Origin: Calditrichia bacterium
GTDB taxonomy: Bacteria; Calditrichota; Calditrichia; RBG-13-44-9; J075
Direction: 5' to 3'
Length of the DNA stretch: 64,000 bases
Assembly: GCA_028284905.1 (NCBI GenBank)
Contig: JANQQU010000025.1
Location: 110,784 to 174,783, forward strand
A model generated the notes under the pieces. It made no database searches and was not told the origin of the DNA. It worked only from the letters and a program-made list of their open reading frames with translations. Of this stretch, positions 16,703-26,363 are shown one piece after another. Positions within the stretch are counted from its first letter, which is position 1, and each line of letters begins with the position of its first letter. Position numbers and translations under genes: made by a program.

Positions 16703-17014
16703 ACGTCCTCCTGATTTGTATGTCGTTCTGCCGATAGTAACCATAATAAGATCAATTATCGTTGATATTTCTCAATTGAAGGCATAAATATTCATAAAAA
16801 GAAATTTTTGGAACGGGTCCTTGTCGTTGGTAATTTGGGTAAGGCCTATAAAAGTAGGCAATGCACTGGCTGGTTGCAAGAAGAAAGTACACAGTTCTTT
16901 ATTGCTAAAGGATTCACAATCTCCTTTCATTTTTCCCATTATTGCGATATCATTATTTCCGATAGTTTGAGAAATTGTAAGATGATTTGTTTTGTTAAAT
17001 AGAGAAAAAATGTT

Positions 17015-18184
17015 ATGAAATTTTCAGTATTTACCGGCGTTTTTTGTTATCTGTTGATGACACTTATTCTCTTCGCGCAGGATAGTGAGCAAACAGCGAC
17101 GGATTCGGTTACGGTAATTTTTAAGGCTACGGTTTACAATGTGCCAGACAGCGCGACGGTTTATATTGCCGGAAATCATCCAAAACTGGGGGGCTGGCAT
17201 CCGGGCAAAGTAGCTTTGCAGGAAAAATCTGCAGGGATTTGGGAACGTGTAATCCGTTTCCCGCAGCAGATTAAACTCGCGTTTAAATTTACTCTGGGGA
17301 AATGGGAGAATGAAGCGCTGTCGGAAACGGGGAGTGTGCCGCCGAATCATCAAGTAACGCTGAATAGGGATACCACTTTTACCGTCACCATCCCTGATTG
17401 GCGCGATGGGCAGAATTTTCATCAGGAAGCGACTGGACAAATTACCGGCACTGTTCGATATCATCGGAATATGCAGGGGGAAGAATTGCTGCCGCGGGAC
17501 GTGGTTGTCTGGCTGCCTCCGGGATACGCTGATGCGCCGGAAAAACGCTATCCGGTGATTTATATGCACGACGGGCAAAACATTGTTGACCCGAATACTT
17601 CTTTCGGAGGCGTAGACTGGCAAGTGGATGAGACGGCCGATAGCCTCATCAGGAATGACGAAATAGAGCCGGTTATCGTCGTCGGTGCCTATAATACTGG
17701 CCATCGCTCTCTGGAATATTCCGATACGACACTGGGCCATGCCTACATGAATTTTCTGATTAACTACTTAAAGCCAATGATAGACAGCACTTACCGCACC
17801 TTACCGGGGCGGGAGCATACCGCGACAATGGGATCTTCCATGGGGGGATTGATTTCTTTTCTGCTGGTATGGTATCATCCTGATGTTTTTTCCCAGGCTG
17901 GCTGCCTTTCTCCGGCTTTTATCTACAAATATCATAATGCTGTTACGATGGTGGAAAATTATCAGGGTACGGATAAGAATATTCGTATTTATATGGATAA
18001 TGGGGGAATTGACCTGGAAGCGAAATTGCAACCGGGCTGTGATGATATGCTTGCTGCCTTAAAAGCGATCGGATTTACGGAAGGAAAGAACCTGCATTGG
18101 TTTCTCGATCCGGAGGCAGCGCATACCGAAGCAGCCTGGGCCAGCCGCATCTGGCGCCCACTAAAATTTATGTTTGGAAAATAA
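17015..18184 (+). CDS. Exported CBM20-esterase fusion (alpha/beta-hydrolase, esterase-D type)
   Basis: 389 residues with a signal peptide (MKFSVFTGVFCYLLMTLILFA). Residues ~30-125 match the CBM20/starch-binding fold: 'ATVYIAGNHPKLGGWHPG' and 'KLAFKFTLGKWENE'. Residues ~150-389 are a putative-esterase domain with oxyanion strand 'RYPVIYMHDGQNI', nucleophile elbow 'TMGSSMGGLISF' (Ser about 272) and His in 'AAHTEAAWASRIW'. Members of this fold hydrolyse acyl esters, often on sugars or siderophores. The carbohydrate-binding module suggests a glycan-linked ester. It is followed 68 bases later by a close paralogue. The 270-base gap upstream shows no other gene. Confidence 0.88.
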   Translation: MKFSVFTGVFCYLLMTLILFAQDSEQTATDSVTVIFKATVYNVPDSATVYIAGNHPKLGGWHPGKVALQEKSAGIWERVIRFPQQIKLAFKFTLGKWENEALSETGSVPPNHQVTLNRDTTFTVTIPDWRDGQNFHQEATGQITGTVRYHRNMQGEELLPRDVVVWLPPGYADAPEKRYPVIYMHDGQNIVDPNTSFGGVDWQVDETADSLIRNDEIEPVIVVGAYNTGHRSLEYSDTTLGHAYMNFLINYLKPMIDSTYRTLPGREHTATMGSSMGGLISFLLVWYHPDVFSQAGCLSPAFIYKYHNAVTMVENYQGTDKNIRIYMDNGGIDLEAKLQPGCDDMLAALKAIGFTEGKNLHWFLDPEAAHTEAAWASRIWRPLKFMFGK

Positions 18185-18252
18185 AAATATGTGATTTTTA
18201 CCGGTATAAACGCAATACAGACACTTACCTTGAGCGGCTTGTTGAATTAGCG

Positions 18253-19371
18253 ATGAAGAAAACGATTATGCACACATTAACACTTTGCGTCCAACCGGAC
18301 AATATTCCCGTCGGGGATGCCGTCTACATTACCGGTAATCATAGAGTGCTGGGGAACTGGCAACCGAATGGCCTGCCTCTGGAAAGACGTAACGATGGCG
18401 CATGGCACGCCAACATTATAGTGCCTAAAAACACTCGTCTGGAATATAAAGTAACCCGCGGCAGCTGGGATTCCGAAGCCTCTAATGAGCAGGGTCATGC
18501 CCTGGATAATTTTCATGTTACTGTTAAAAAGGACGTTATGCGTAAGCTGGTAATTCCACACTGGAAAGATTCTGCAACCAAGGCGCAGGAAGAAAAAATT
18601 GCCAGTAGCAAACCGGAGGAGCGCATTACCGGTAATGTAAAATTTCACCATGCGCCGGAAATGATGGGGCTAAAAGAACGGGATATTATCGTTTGGCTCC
18701 CCCCGGGATACGAAACGGACACCGATAAACACTATCCGGTCTTATATATGCACGATGGCCAGAATATTTTTGATCCATATACAGCTTACGGTGGTGTGGA
18801 CTGGCAGGCAGATGATACTGCAACAGAATTAATCGAAGAAAAACGCATGCGCGAAATTATCATAGTCGGCATTAACAATACCCATGATCGCCTGGATGAA
18901 TACTCATACTCCCCCAAAGGTCGTAGTTATCGCAATTTTATCATCCGGGAATTGAAGCCATTTATCGATTCTCACTATCGCACGCTGCCGGAAAGGGAAC
19001 ATACCGCGACAGCTGGCGCTTCTATGGGGGGATTAGTATCTTTTCTGTTGCTTTGGTATCATTCCGACGTCTTTGGGCTAGCCGGATGTTTTTCTCCCAG
19101 TTTTATTTATGGCAAGAATGCTGCGATAAAACATATCCGTAATAGTAAACGGCCCCGTCAGCCAATCAAATTTATGATGGACTGCGGGGGCATTGGTGGT
19201 GAACGGCTGTTGCACAAAGGCTGCAAGCGGGTAAAGCGTATTTTGCGGAATAAAGGGATTAAACGGGATGTTGACTTTGAGTTCCATTTTTATCCCGACG
19301 GCAATCACACCGAAACCGCCTGGGGTGACCGCCTCTGGCGCCATTTTGAATATCTTTTTCCTCCGGAATAA
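18253..19371 (+). CDS. CBM20-esterase paralogue without a signal peptide
   Basis: The same two-domain layout as its upstream neighbour: CBM20-like 'DAVYITGNHRVLGNWQPN' and 'RLEYKVTRGSWDSEA', then the esterase domain with 'HYPVLYMHDGQNIFDPY', 'TAGASMGGLVSF' (nucleophile Ser) and 'GNHTETAWGDRLWRHF'. The ATG at 18253 is chosen because the frame farther upstream only overlaps the previous gene. It gives 372 residues starting directly at the CBM20 domain with no export signal, so the product is predicted to be cytosolic. A start at 18268 is also possible. The pair looks like a tandem duplication with changed location, perhaps acting in sequence on outside and imported substrate. Confidence 0.87.
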   Translation: MKKTIMHTLTLCVQPDNIPVGDAVYITGNHRVLGNWQPNGLPLERRNDGAWHANIIVPKNTRLEYKVTRGSWDSEASNEQGHALDNFHVTVKKDVMRKLVIPHWKDSATKAQEEKIASSKPEERITGNVKFHHAPEMMGLKERDIIVWLPPGYETDTDKHYPVLYMHDGQNIFDPYTAYGGVDWQADDTATELIEEKRMREIIIVGINNTHDRLDEYSYSPKGRSYRNFIIRELKPFIDSHYRTLPEREHTATAGASMGGLVSFLLLWYHSDVFGLAGCFSPSFIYGKNAAIKHIRNSKRPRQPIKFMMDCGGIGGERLLHKGCKRVKRILRNKGIKRDVDFEFHFYPDGNHTETAWGDRLWRHFEYLFPPE

Positions 19372-19390
19372 TCCTGAGAAATGCTGTTTG

Positions 19391-19510
19391 AATGTCCAAT
19401 GTCCAATACTCAATATCCAATGTAAAATGCTCAAATTGAAAATTCACATAAGACGGTTTTTCGCGTGTCACTTCGACATTGGAAATTGGACATTGAACAT
19501 TTTACATTAA
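19391..19510. repeat. Imperfect palindromic repeat of ATGTCCAAT units
   Basis: Left units AATGTCCAATGTCCAAT (from 19391) and AATGTAAAATGCTCAA (about 19419) pair with ATTGGAAATTGGACATT (about 19479) and TTGAACATTTTACATT (about 19494), each with one mismatch. This fills most of the 337-base gap before the next gene. The rest of the gap (19511-19708) looks like an ordinary promoter region. Confidence 0.7.
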
Positions 19511-19708
19511 TCTTTCCCCCCTTTAATATGCCATCCAACATTAAATGTCTTCTCTCAAAAAACTGAAACAGAAAATCGTGATTCGGTAAGAAATGTTTCA
19601 GTTGCCGCTATGTTAATTTCCGGCTTCTAAAGTTTGAACCGCTATTAATGTATTGATTTTTTAGTTTCGTCCTTTTCAGCGGAAAAGTATCGTCAAAGAA
19701 GCTTACAC

Positions 19709-21361
19709 ATGATGAATCGAACCTTTGTATTAACAATGCGAGCTATGGCTAAACGCTTGCGAATTGTTCTTGTCTATAGCCTTTTCGGGGTTTTGTTGCT
19801 GAATTCTTCGATCTTTGGTCAAATCTCTGTTAAAATTACTGCTATTGATAATATTCCCATCGGTAGTGAAGAAATATCAGTTGATGAAGTAGCAAAAATC
19901 TCAGGCACAATTACCTTCACTGGCAATGATTCTACAGAAATGCTCCTGCAGGTTGCCTGGCGTAAAGCCAATGATGAAACCTGGTGGATCCATGATTACA
20001 CACTTTCCTTTATGCCAAAAGTCGGGCAGACTATCCCCTGGGAAATCAAGGACATGCCAATCGGTACTCGCTTTGATTATAAGCGAAATATGGAAGTTGT
20101 CGCTTTTGCCATTCCCCGTGGAGAATATATTCCGGAAGGCGTAATCGACTATAATTCGATGCTCTACCTCAGCGCAGGTATTACCCGGCAGATTGCGGTT
20201 GTCCGTCGTACGAAAACGCCGGCGGTCTATTCCGTAACCCCCCGAATTCGAATGGGATATATTGCCGGCAAACCGGTGAAAATCGGAGAAACCCATGAAG
20301 TTGGGCTAAACGCTCTGGTCAGCGGAGAAGTTCGAAAACCGACCGATAGTGTGGTTTTGCTGGTAGTGCAACCACTCAATAGTGATGAACACTGGATAAT
20401 GGAAGACGAAGTTTTTCTCCGTAACGGCCGATGGAGTGGGAAATTCGATTTTACCAAATACGGATTTGAGGAAGATAGCGAGTTTATCGTTTTTGCCATC
20501 GTTGCCCGGCAACTGCTTCCCCGTGGAGAGGCGATTCCCCTGGCAGCATGGCATGAACATATGATGAATGATATTAGTGGTATTTCCACACTGCACAAAG
20601 TGCGCAGAATAGAGATTCCGGTCGATAAGAATCAAATAGGTATTAAGATTTTAACGATTGATGACCGGCCGGTTGATCCGGACGGACATTGGGAAGTGCG
20701 CCCGCAATGTGGCATCAAAGGGATGCTAACCGGTAGGAATTTATTGCCATCGGAAGCGTTGTTAATTCTGGTTGCCTCGGAGTTTGGCGACCCGGCCTGG
20801 CAACAGGTGGGGCGTGCGCGCGTTAAGAATGGCCGTTTTTGGGAAATTTCTCCCCGCAAATTAGGACCCCCTGGGCAGTATTTGAAAGTAATGGCAGTTG
20901 TTGCCAGCGGTGGCGTTCAATTGATCAGCGATCGAATTGAAGAAAACGTCGCCTTCTCCGCGCCGATTCACATTCTCACCAAGGATCAACCGCCACTGTC
21001 GGTACAAATTGAGAGAGTTGATAAAAAAGCGATTCAAACCGGCAATGATGCCGGCATCGATGTCTTTCGGGTTAGCAGTGTTAGCGGGCGGATAAGTGGG
21101 CGCCCATTGGAGACGGATGACAAAATTTGGGTGCTAAAAATGCCCAATGAAGAAGAGGAATCCTGGGAATTAATTGGACGCGCCGGATTTAAAAGCCGTC
21201 ATATCTGGGAATTACCTCCAATGTCTTTAGGCGAAAGTGGCGACGAGTTAATACTGGTTGCGGTAGTGTCGAAAAACAAGGTCGATTCCATGAATTTGCA
21301 GGAACAGGGAAAGATACAGGCTTCATCGGCGCGAGTGCATATTCGTTTAACCGATGAATAG
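19709..21361 (+). CDS. Exported protein of four repeated Trp-rich domains, unknown function
   Basis: 550 residues; the N-terminus has a hydrophobic leader ending 'LLNSSIFGQ'. I recognise no family. About four ~125-residue repeats can be seen (roughly 35-165, 170-300, 305-425, 430-548). Each contains a hydrophobic strand, a Trp-x(n)-Gly-Arg-Ala turn and a 'W-E-I/L' strand: 'HWIMEDEVFLRNGRW', 'WQQVGRARVKNGRFWEI', 'WELIGRAGFKSRHIWEL'. Each then has a 'V-x-A-V-V' strand and a terminal 'I/V-x-V-x-I'. The pattern suggests an Ig- or jelly-roll-like sandwich. The next gene carries four more copies and the third gene is a vWA-like protein, so the three probably form one envelope complex. No sorting domain or lipobox is present, so the product is likely periplasmic. 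Confidence 0.7.
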   Translation: MMNRTFVLTMRAMAKRLRIVLVYSLFGVLLLNSSIFGQISVKITAIDNIPIGSEEISVDEVAKISGTITFTGNDSTEMLLQVAWRKANDETWWIHDYTLSFMPKVGQTIPWEIKDMPIGTRFDYKRNMEVVAFAIPRGEYIPEGVIDYNSMLYLSAGITRQIAVVRRTKTPAVYSVTPRIRMGYIAGKPVKIGETHEVGLNALVSGEVRKPTDSVVLLVVQPLNSDEHWIMEDEVFLRNGRWSGKFDFTKYGFEEDSEFIVFAIVARQLLPRGEAIPLAAWHEHMMNDISGISTLHKVRRIEIPVDKNQIGIKILTIDDRPVDPDGHWEVRPQCGIKGMLTGRNLLPSEALLILVASEFGDPAWQQVGRARVKNGRFWEISPRKLGPPGQYLKVMAVVASGGVQLISDRIEENVAFSAPIHILTKDQPPLSVQIERVDKKAIQTGNDAGIDVFRVSSVSGRISGRPLETDDKIWVLKMPNEEEESWELIGRAGFKSRHIWELPPMSLGESGDELILVAVVSKNKVDSMNLQEQGKIQASSARVHIRLTDE

Positions 21362-21431
21362 AATGACGTTCGTTGCATTGATTCGGGGCCGATTGTGTTG
21401 AAGATCTAATAATTGAAAAGGATCAGCATTT

Positions 21432-24017
21432 ATGAATTTTAAGCAGCTCTATCGTTTTATCCTATTGATATACGGACTGCTTTTTGGATCGGGATTTGCG
21501 CAGGATGTAATGCCGCCGACCGATTTTACCACTGCGCTGCCGCAGGCCGGGGAAAATGTGTCAATCGCTATTCGCTGGGTTGCCAACGAGTATATCAATC
21601 CGGAAACGGAGCGTATTGATCGAAATTATCTTAGTTTTGAATCGTTCGACGAAGTTGCCGGGGAAGATGTCCGCGTAGAAATTTGGGGCCTGCCAACCGA
21701 TGGTGCAAATATCTGGATTTTCGTTCACGATCGCACTGCGGATAAATGGTGGTCTTATGGTGGCGCGAATCATGAAGGTAATGGCATTTGGGTTATTCAC
21801 GGTGTCCGTTTTGGGGAAGGGGCCCACCAGGGACAACGGTTTACCATTCGCGCCGCAATTGTGGACGAACCGCCCGCTCAACGATTGATCGATGGTGAAT
21901 CCTGGACCCGCTCTGCCATAGCTATTTCTGATCCGATTTATACAACGATTCAACGCCGGCTGGTGCGGCCGTATCCACCAACGGGCGATGTTCGCTCGCC
22001 GCAAATCTGGCTATCAACCATCGATCATCTGACTGTTTCAAGTACCGAAGCGATGGTAGTACCACCGACAACCGGTATTGCCGGTACTTTTGAGATGCCC
22101 GGCAAAACAGAAATGTCGACCACAGCACTGGACGAAACTGAGAAAGAGTTTATCTATGTAATGATCCGTTCCACAGCATCGGATCGTTGGCGGGTGTTTG
22201 GTCCGGCGGTGAAAAATGGGGTTAAATGGGAAATAAGAGATGTAGACATTAGTGACCCCGGTGAGCCACAGTGGGTAAAGTTTAAAATTTCTGCGGTAAT
22301 GAGCCGGATACGACTACCGGAGGGGTATGTCGATTATGAAGATTGGTGGGAACATAAAATTACTGCCAGCGATCCGGTCGAGGTATCCGTGAAAGCCCAT
22401 ACACCGAATATCAACCGGCCCTATCCGCAAATTGATGTGAGTTTCATCCAGACACTTGCGGATACCCAGTCTGTATTCAGTGATGAGCCATTAACGCTGG
22501 ACAGCCTTGGAGAGATGATCCAGGTTGGGGGACATATCAACAATATTCCCCAGGGAGCTTCGGTTTGGCTATTGATTAACCCGATCGGCACACCATTATG
22601 GGAAGTGCATGGGAAAGCGATTGTTACGCCACCTTACTGGGAATTGCCCTTGATTCACAGCAACCGTCTCAAGCTGCTCAATGCCGATCAGTTTCGCATG
22701 CAGGCAGTGGTATCGACATCAACTTTACAGCCGGGCTTAATCGAATACGATACCTGGAGGATGAACACACTTTCCATTTCCGATGGGGTAGTGATTAACG
22801 AAAATATTCCCGAGAAAAAGCATCGCTACCGTTTCGAGGATATTTTGATCGACCGCATTGGCGGCATGGATACGGACGATAATCTTACCGTCGCGAACCT
22901 AATGTATAACAGCCGGGTTGAGGGGACGATCAATCGTTTACCCCAGGGAACAACACTTTGGGTTGGCACCCGGCGCAGTGGATTTGATGACTGGCATTTT
23001 ACCGGACCGGCGTTCCTCAATGAAGAACGCTGGGTGATTCCCAATACTTTTTTTGCCGGGTTAGTCACCAGTGAGGAAAATCCGCAGGACAAATATTTTG
23101 ATGTTGTAGCTGTTGCTACAAAAGGGGATTTGCCGGTAACAACCTTAAAATCCGATGAGCTGCAGTGGTATGCTTTGGGGACTTCTCCGGTAGTGCGCCT
23201 GTCTCATCAGGAAGGATTTTCTTTTCAATTTGCCAGCCTTGGTAATTCGTCAACAATTTTTCTGATACTATTGCTGCTGGCCATCCTGGTGTTCCTTGAA
23301 TATTACTTCCGAACAGTAACTGAAGTCTCCCGATACCTCGCGGAAATCTTTGGAGAACTGACTGAATATTTACAAACCCAGTTTAAAGACATTCCTAAGC
23401 CGGAAGTTATACCTTCGACATTTGGGATGATAATTTTAGTGCTGGGGGTCTTTGCGATCGTTGGATATTTCCCTATTTATACCCATGTGCTGGAAGAAGT
23501 GCTCAGTCTCTCGCCGGATAAAAGTGAAAGCCTGGCGCTACTGTTGATTATTTTTATTGGTCTTGCCGGTGTAATTACTCACTTGAGTATTGAATACGTC
23601 AGCGATCGCGGGGGGAAATTTATTAATCGAATATTCGATTACTTCCTCAATTACGCGCTGCCGATTTCGGTCCTGTTGGTTACCTTTTGTCTTTGGGGCG
23701 TACAGGCACTGCTCTATCTGGAATTATATACGAACCAGGTTGAGCCGGGCAATGTGCGGATTCCGGCAGCAATGGGAGCCGCAGCGTTTTTCATTGCCGG
23801 TATCGAAACCCTTGGTTTTTATTGGGCAGCCCGTCTGGGAATGGATTTTCTCGGTTGGCTCAGTTACAATCTTTTTATTCTTGGGCCACCGGCACTTTTA
23901 GCAAAAATTTTTGGAGTAATACATACTTTTTTTAACGGGCTCCATAATCGGGAAACCGAAGATGAGGAAGCACCGGCGAAACGAAAATATTCTATCCCGG
24001 CCAGGCAGCGGGGGTAG
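21432..24017 (+). CDS. Membrane protein: four extracytoplasmic repeats plus a 6-TM domain, unknown function
   Basis: 861 residues; AAGGA precedes the ATG. A signal sequence ending 'LLFGSGFAQD' is followed by four copies of the same Trp-rich domain as in the upstream gene: 'WRVFGPAVKNGVKWEI', 'WEVHGKAIVTPPYWELP', 'WHFTGPAFLNEERWVIP' and a more divergent first copy. From residue ~605 there are about six TM helices (roughly 607-627, 662-685, 698-718, 738-762, 778-800, 808-834). An amphipathic linker ('YLAEIFGELTEYLQ') lies after TM1, and the tail is charged ('ETEDEEAPAKRKYS'). The membrane part does not match a transporter I know. It could anchor a periplasmic scaffold or act as a channel gated by the repeats. 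Confidence 0.7.
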   Translation: MNFKQLYRFILLIYGLLFGSGFAQDVMPPTDFTTALPQAGENVSIAIRWVANEYINPETERIDRNYLSFESFDEVAGEDVRVEIWGLPTDGANIWIFVHDRTADKWWSYGGANHEGNGIWVIHGVRFGEGAHQGQRFTIRAAIVDEPPAQRLIDGESWTRSAIAISDPIYTTIQRRLVRPYPPTGDVRSPQIWLSTIDHLTVSSTEAMVVPPTTGIAGTFEMPGKTEMSTTALDETEKEFIYVMIRSTASDRWRVFGPAVKNGVKWEIRDVDISDPGEPQWVKFKISAVMSRIRLPEGYVDYEDWWEHKITASDPVEVSVKAHTPNINRPYPQIDVSFIQTLADTQSVFSDEPLTLDSLGEMIQVGGHINNIPQGASVWLLINPIGTPLWEVHGKAIVTPPYWELPLIHSNRLKLLNADQFRMQAVVSTSTLQPGLIEYDTWRMNTLSISDGVVINENIPEKKHRYRFEDILIDRIGGMDTDDNLTVANLMYNSRVEGTINRLPQGTTLWVGTRRSGFDDWHFTGPAFLNEERWVIPNTFFAGLVTSEENPQDKYFDVVAVATKGDLPVTTLKSDELQWYALGTSPVVRLSHQEGFSFQFASLGNSSTIFLILLLLAILVFLEYYFRTVTEVSRYLAEIFGELTEYLQTQFKDIPKPEVIPSTFGMIILVLGVFAIVGYFPIYTHVLEEVLSLSPDKSESLALLLIIFIGLAGVITHLSIEYVSDRGGKFINRIFDYFLNYALPISVLLVTFCLWGVQALLYLELYTNQVEPGNVRIPAAMGAAAFFIAGIETLGFYWAARLGMDFLGWLSYNLFILGPPALLAKIFGVIHTFFNGLHNRETEDEEAPAKRKYSIPARQRG

Positions 24018-24073
24018 GGGAGCGATCTTTTATTAATCCTGCTCTAATGGGCAGAAAAAATGGAGAGTAATTA

Positions 24074-24898
24074 ATGTCAACAGCGAAAAAAACCATGATT
24101 ATTCTGGGTGGGGTTACCTTTATTGCCTTGATTGGTATTGGCGCGGTATTTATGATCTTTACCAAATTGGCAACGGTCGAATTTGAACCCGGGAAAGAAA
24201 TATATACCCGAGATGTCTACGTTGTCATCGATCAAACCCTTTCGATGGGGCAGGGCGAGCGCCTGGAAGCAAGGGAAATGCTGAAAACCGAAATTTTGAA
24301 AGGCGTTGGTCCTGGTGATCGGGTTTCCTGCTACCGGATCGCTTCTAATTTTAAAGAAAGCAACGATCGGGTATTTTCCAGTACCCGGTATTTACCAAAG
24401 GTATTCGAAAATGTAGCAACCACTAGTAATAGCTCATTGCCGGCCGGGGTTAAAGCGGATTTGGCGAACCGCTGGCAGACGTATAACCGTGAGAAAAATA
24501 ATTGGGTAGAGCGGCTGGATAATCTTGATCAGCCCGGAGGAAATTATAGCGATTACCTTGGTGTGCTGGCGGAAGTCGGCCGGCGTATAAATAATACCGC
24601 AGATCCGAATCTTGCCCGTGATAAATGGCTGGTAATGATTGGCGATTTAAAGCATGAACCAGTGCCGGATGATCCTCCGGTGGCGAAGGGCAATGAGAAA
24701 CGACAGTATTCCGGCGTCAGTATAAACCTGGTATATCCGGGTGGACTGCATCCCCCGTTAGAGCAGGAACGTATCGAGCGCTTTTGGAAGAAATATTTTA
24801 CAGCCCGGGGTGGAAAAGCAATTAACTTCATTTCCTATGACGGCTTCACCGGCCGTTTTCCGGACACAACAGTTCCCCGGCCGATTAGCTTGCATTAA
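24074..24898 (+). CDS. Membrane-anchored vWA-like protein
   Basis: 274 residues, with GGAGAG upstream of the ATG. One N-terminal TM helix ('IILGGVTFIALIGIGAVFMIF') is followed by a domain starting 'RDVYVVIDQTLSM', a degenerate metal-ion-dependent adhesion site (Asp-x-Thr-x-Ser instead of Asp-x-Ser-x-Ser). 'YSDYLGVLAEVGRRI' and 'KWLVMIGDLKHEP' supply the later Ser/Asp and Asp positions expected in a von Willebrand A fold. The domain would face the periplasm. vWA domains usually bind protein partners in a metal-dependent way, and the upstream repeat proteins are the obvious candidates. It is the last gene of the cluster, followed by a hairpin terminator. Confidence 0.75.
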   Translation: MSTAKKTMIILGGVTFIALIGIGAVFMIFTKLATVEFEPGKEIYTRDVYVVIDQTLSMGQGERLEAREMLKTEILKGVGPGDRVSCYRIASNFKESNDRVFSSTRYLPKVFENVATTSNSSLPAGVKADLANRWQTYNREKNNWVERLDNLDQPGGNYSDYLGVLAEVGRRINNTADPNLARDKWLVMIGDLKHEPVPDDPPVAKGNEKRQYSGVSINLVYPGGLHPPLEQERIERFWKKYFTARGGKAINFISYDGFTGRFPDTTVPRPISLH

Positions 24899-24919
24899 GC
24901 TCGCAATTTTACTTTTTTC

Positions 24920-24966
24920 AAATGCACTGGCAGTTTGTAGAAATATATTCAACGACCAGTGCATTT
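24920..24966. terminator. Bidirectional hairpin between convergent genes
   Basis: AAATGCACTGG (24920-24930) and CCAGTGCATTT (24956-24966) form a perfect 11-base stem around a 25-base AT-rich loop, with T-rich sequence on the right (TTTTCTTTATTTTC) and ACTTTTTTC on the left. It lies between the vWA gene and the M24 peptidase gene. Confidence 0.75.
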
Positions 24967-24977
24967 TCTTTATTTTC

Positions 24978-26192
24978 TTAAACATCCCCAAAAGGATCAT
25001 CAATACTTTTCATCGGTTTTGTAAACCAACGCGGGCCATCTTCGGTAATGTAAAAATGGTCTTCATGGCGAATACCAAACTCGCCGGGCATACAGATCAT
25101 CGGTTCGATACTGGCAACCATGCCCGGTGCCAACGGCGTGTCGTTGCCCCGCACCATGTAGGGATATTCATGGATGTCCAATCCCGTACCATGGCCGGTG
25201 CGGTGCGGAAGTCCGGGCAGCTGGTAGTCCGGGCCGAATCCCGCCTCCGCTATCACTTTTCTGGCAGCATCATCTACCGAACTACACCTGGCGCCAACCT
25301 GGGCAGCGTTAAATGCTGCAAACTGGGCTGCTTGTTCCAGTTGCCAAATCTCCCGGTGACGCTCGCTGGGAGTGCCGTATACAAAAGTTCTGGTGATGTC
25401 TGAAATATATCCCTCCAGCATGCAGCCGGTGTCCAGAAGCACTACATCGTTATCAACGAGCGGCTGCGGAACCGGGACGCCATGGGGATACTGGGAATCT
25501 TCCCCAAAGAGCACAATACAGAAGAAGGAACCGGCAGGAGCGCCGACCTTGCGATGGGCTTCGTCGATAAAACCGACCACTTCCGGGGCAGGAATGCCGG
25601 GGCGAAGAATGCGCGCGGTTGCTTTAAGAACAACCATGGTCATATTTTTTGCTGCTTGAATAATAGCGAGTTCCGCGGCTGATTTATGCATCCGGCATCC
25701 GGCGGTAACCGGGTAAGCATTCTGAAAATTATAGCCTGGATTGGCCTGACGTAACCCGTCAGTCAGAAAAAATGCCGCACTTTCATCGATACCAATTGTT
25801 CCGCCACTTACACCGTTATTGCGTAGAATATCTCCAAACAACGCATAGGGATTTTCATGCTCTTCCCAGCAATGAACCTTACCTTCCAAAAGTTTAAAAC
25901 TTTCCAGTGTGCCTTCTTCAAATCCGGGAGCGATATAATCCAATTGCCCATCGCTATTCAGAATCACCCCAACCATGCGTTCCGAGGGATTCCAGCGTGT
26001 GCCGGTAAAGTAATAGAGATTCGTGCCGGCATTAAAATAAACGGCGGAAAAACCGGCTTCTTTCATTAAGTGTGTAGCCTTATCTGTACGAGCCTGAAAT
26101 TCTGCCCGAGAAATAGGCTGCACACCTTCGGTCATGTTGGTTAATTTTTTCAATTCTGCTTGTGCTGTTGAACCGCCAACGCCCGGAATCAT
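24978..26192 (-). CDS. M24 family metallopeptidase (Xaa-Pro aminopeptidase-like)
   Basis: The start at 26192 is preferred to 26219 because AAAGGGGAAACT lies directly before it; this gives 404 residues. A creatinase-type N-terminal domain ('FSAVYFNAGTNLYYFTGTRW') precedes the pita-bread domain. The five metal ligands are visible: Asp in 'VVLLDTGC', Asp in 'YISDITRTF', His in 'HRTGHGTGLDIHE', Glu in 'ASIEPMI' and Glu in 'GIRHEDHF'. It should be a cytosolic two-metal enzyme releasing N-terminal residues before proline. Related creatinases and ectoine hydrolases share the motifs, so the substrate is not certain. It appears monocistronic. Confidence 0.9.
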   Translation of the reverse strand: MIPGVGGSTAQAELKKLTNMTEGVQPISRAEFQARTDKATHLMKEAGFSAVYFNAGTNLYYFTGTRWNPSERMVGVILNSDGQLDYIAPGFEEGTLESFKLLEGKVHCWEEHENPYALFGDILRNNGVSGGTIGIDESAAFFLTDGLRQANPGYNFQNAYPVTAGCRMHKSAAELAIIQAAKNMTMVVLKATARILRPGIPAPEVVGFIDEAHRKVGAPAGSFFCIVLFGEDSQYPHGVPVPQPLVDNDVVLLDTGCMLEGYISDITRTFVYGTPSERHREIWQLEQAAQFAAFNAAQVGARCSSVDDAARKVIAEAGFGPDYQLPGLPHRTGHGTGLDIHEYPYMVRGNDTPLAPGMVASIEPMICMPGEFGIRHEDHFYITEDGPRWFTKPMKSIDDPFGDV

Positions 26193-26363
26193 AGTTTCCC
26201 CTTTCTTTGCATTATACATCTCAGAAATTTTAATAGTATATAAAATTACCGGGGATTAGAAAAGCCATTATTCGAATAGAAATATGCCGCAATTTCGTAC
26301 CGGCGAACTAATTAATAAGCAGAAGAAATACTTTCGTGTGATAACCCTGAATGGATAAATTTG

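Noticed and set aside
18097..18252. N-terminal extension of the second CBM20-esterase
   Set aside because: It overlaps the 3' end of the first esterase gene in another frame and adds no recognisable signal peptide. The domain starts right after the ATG at 18253.
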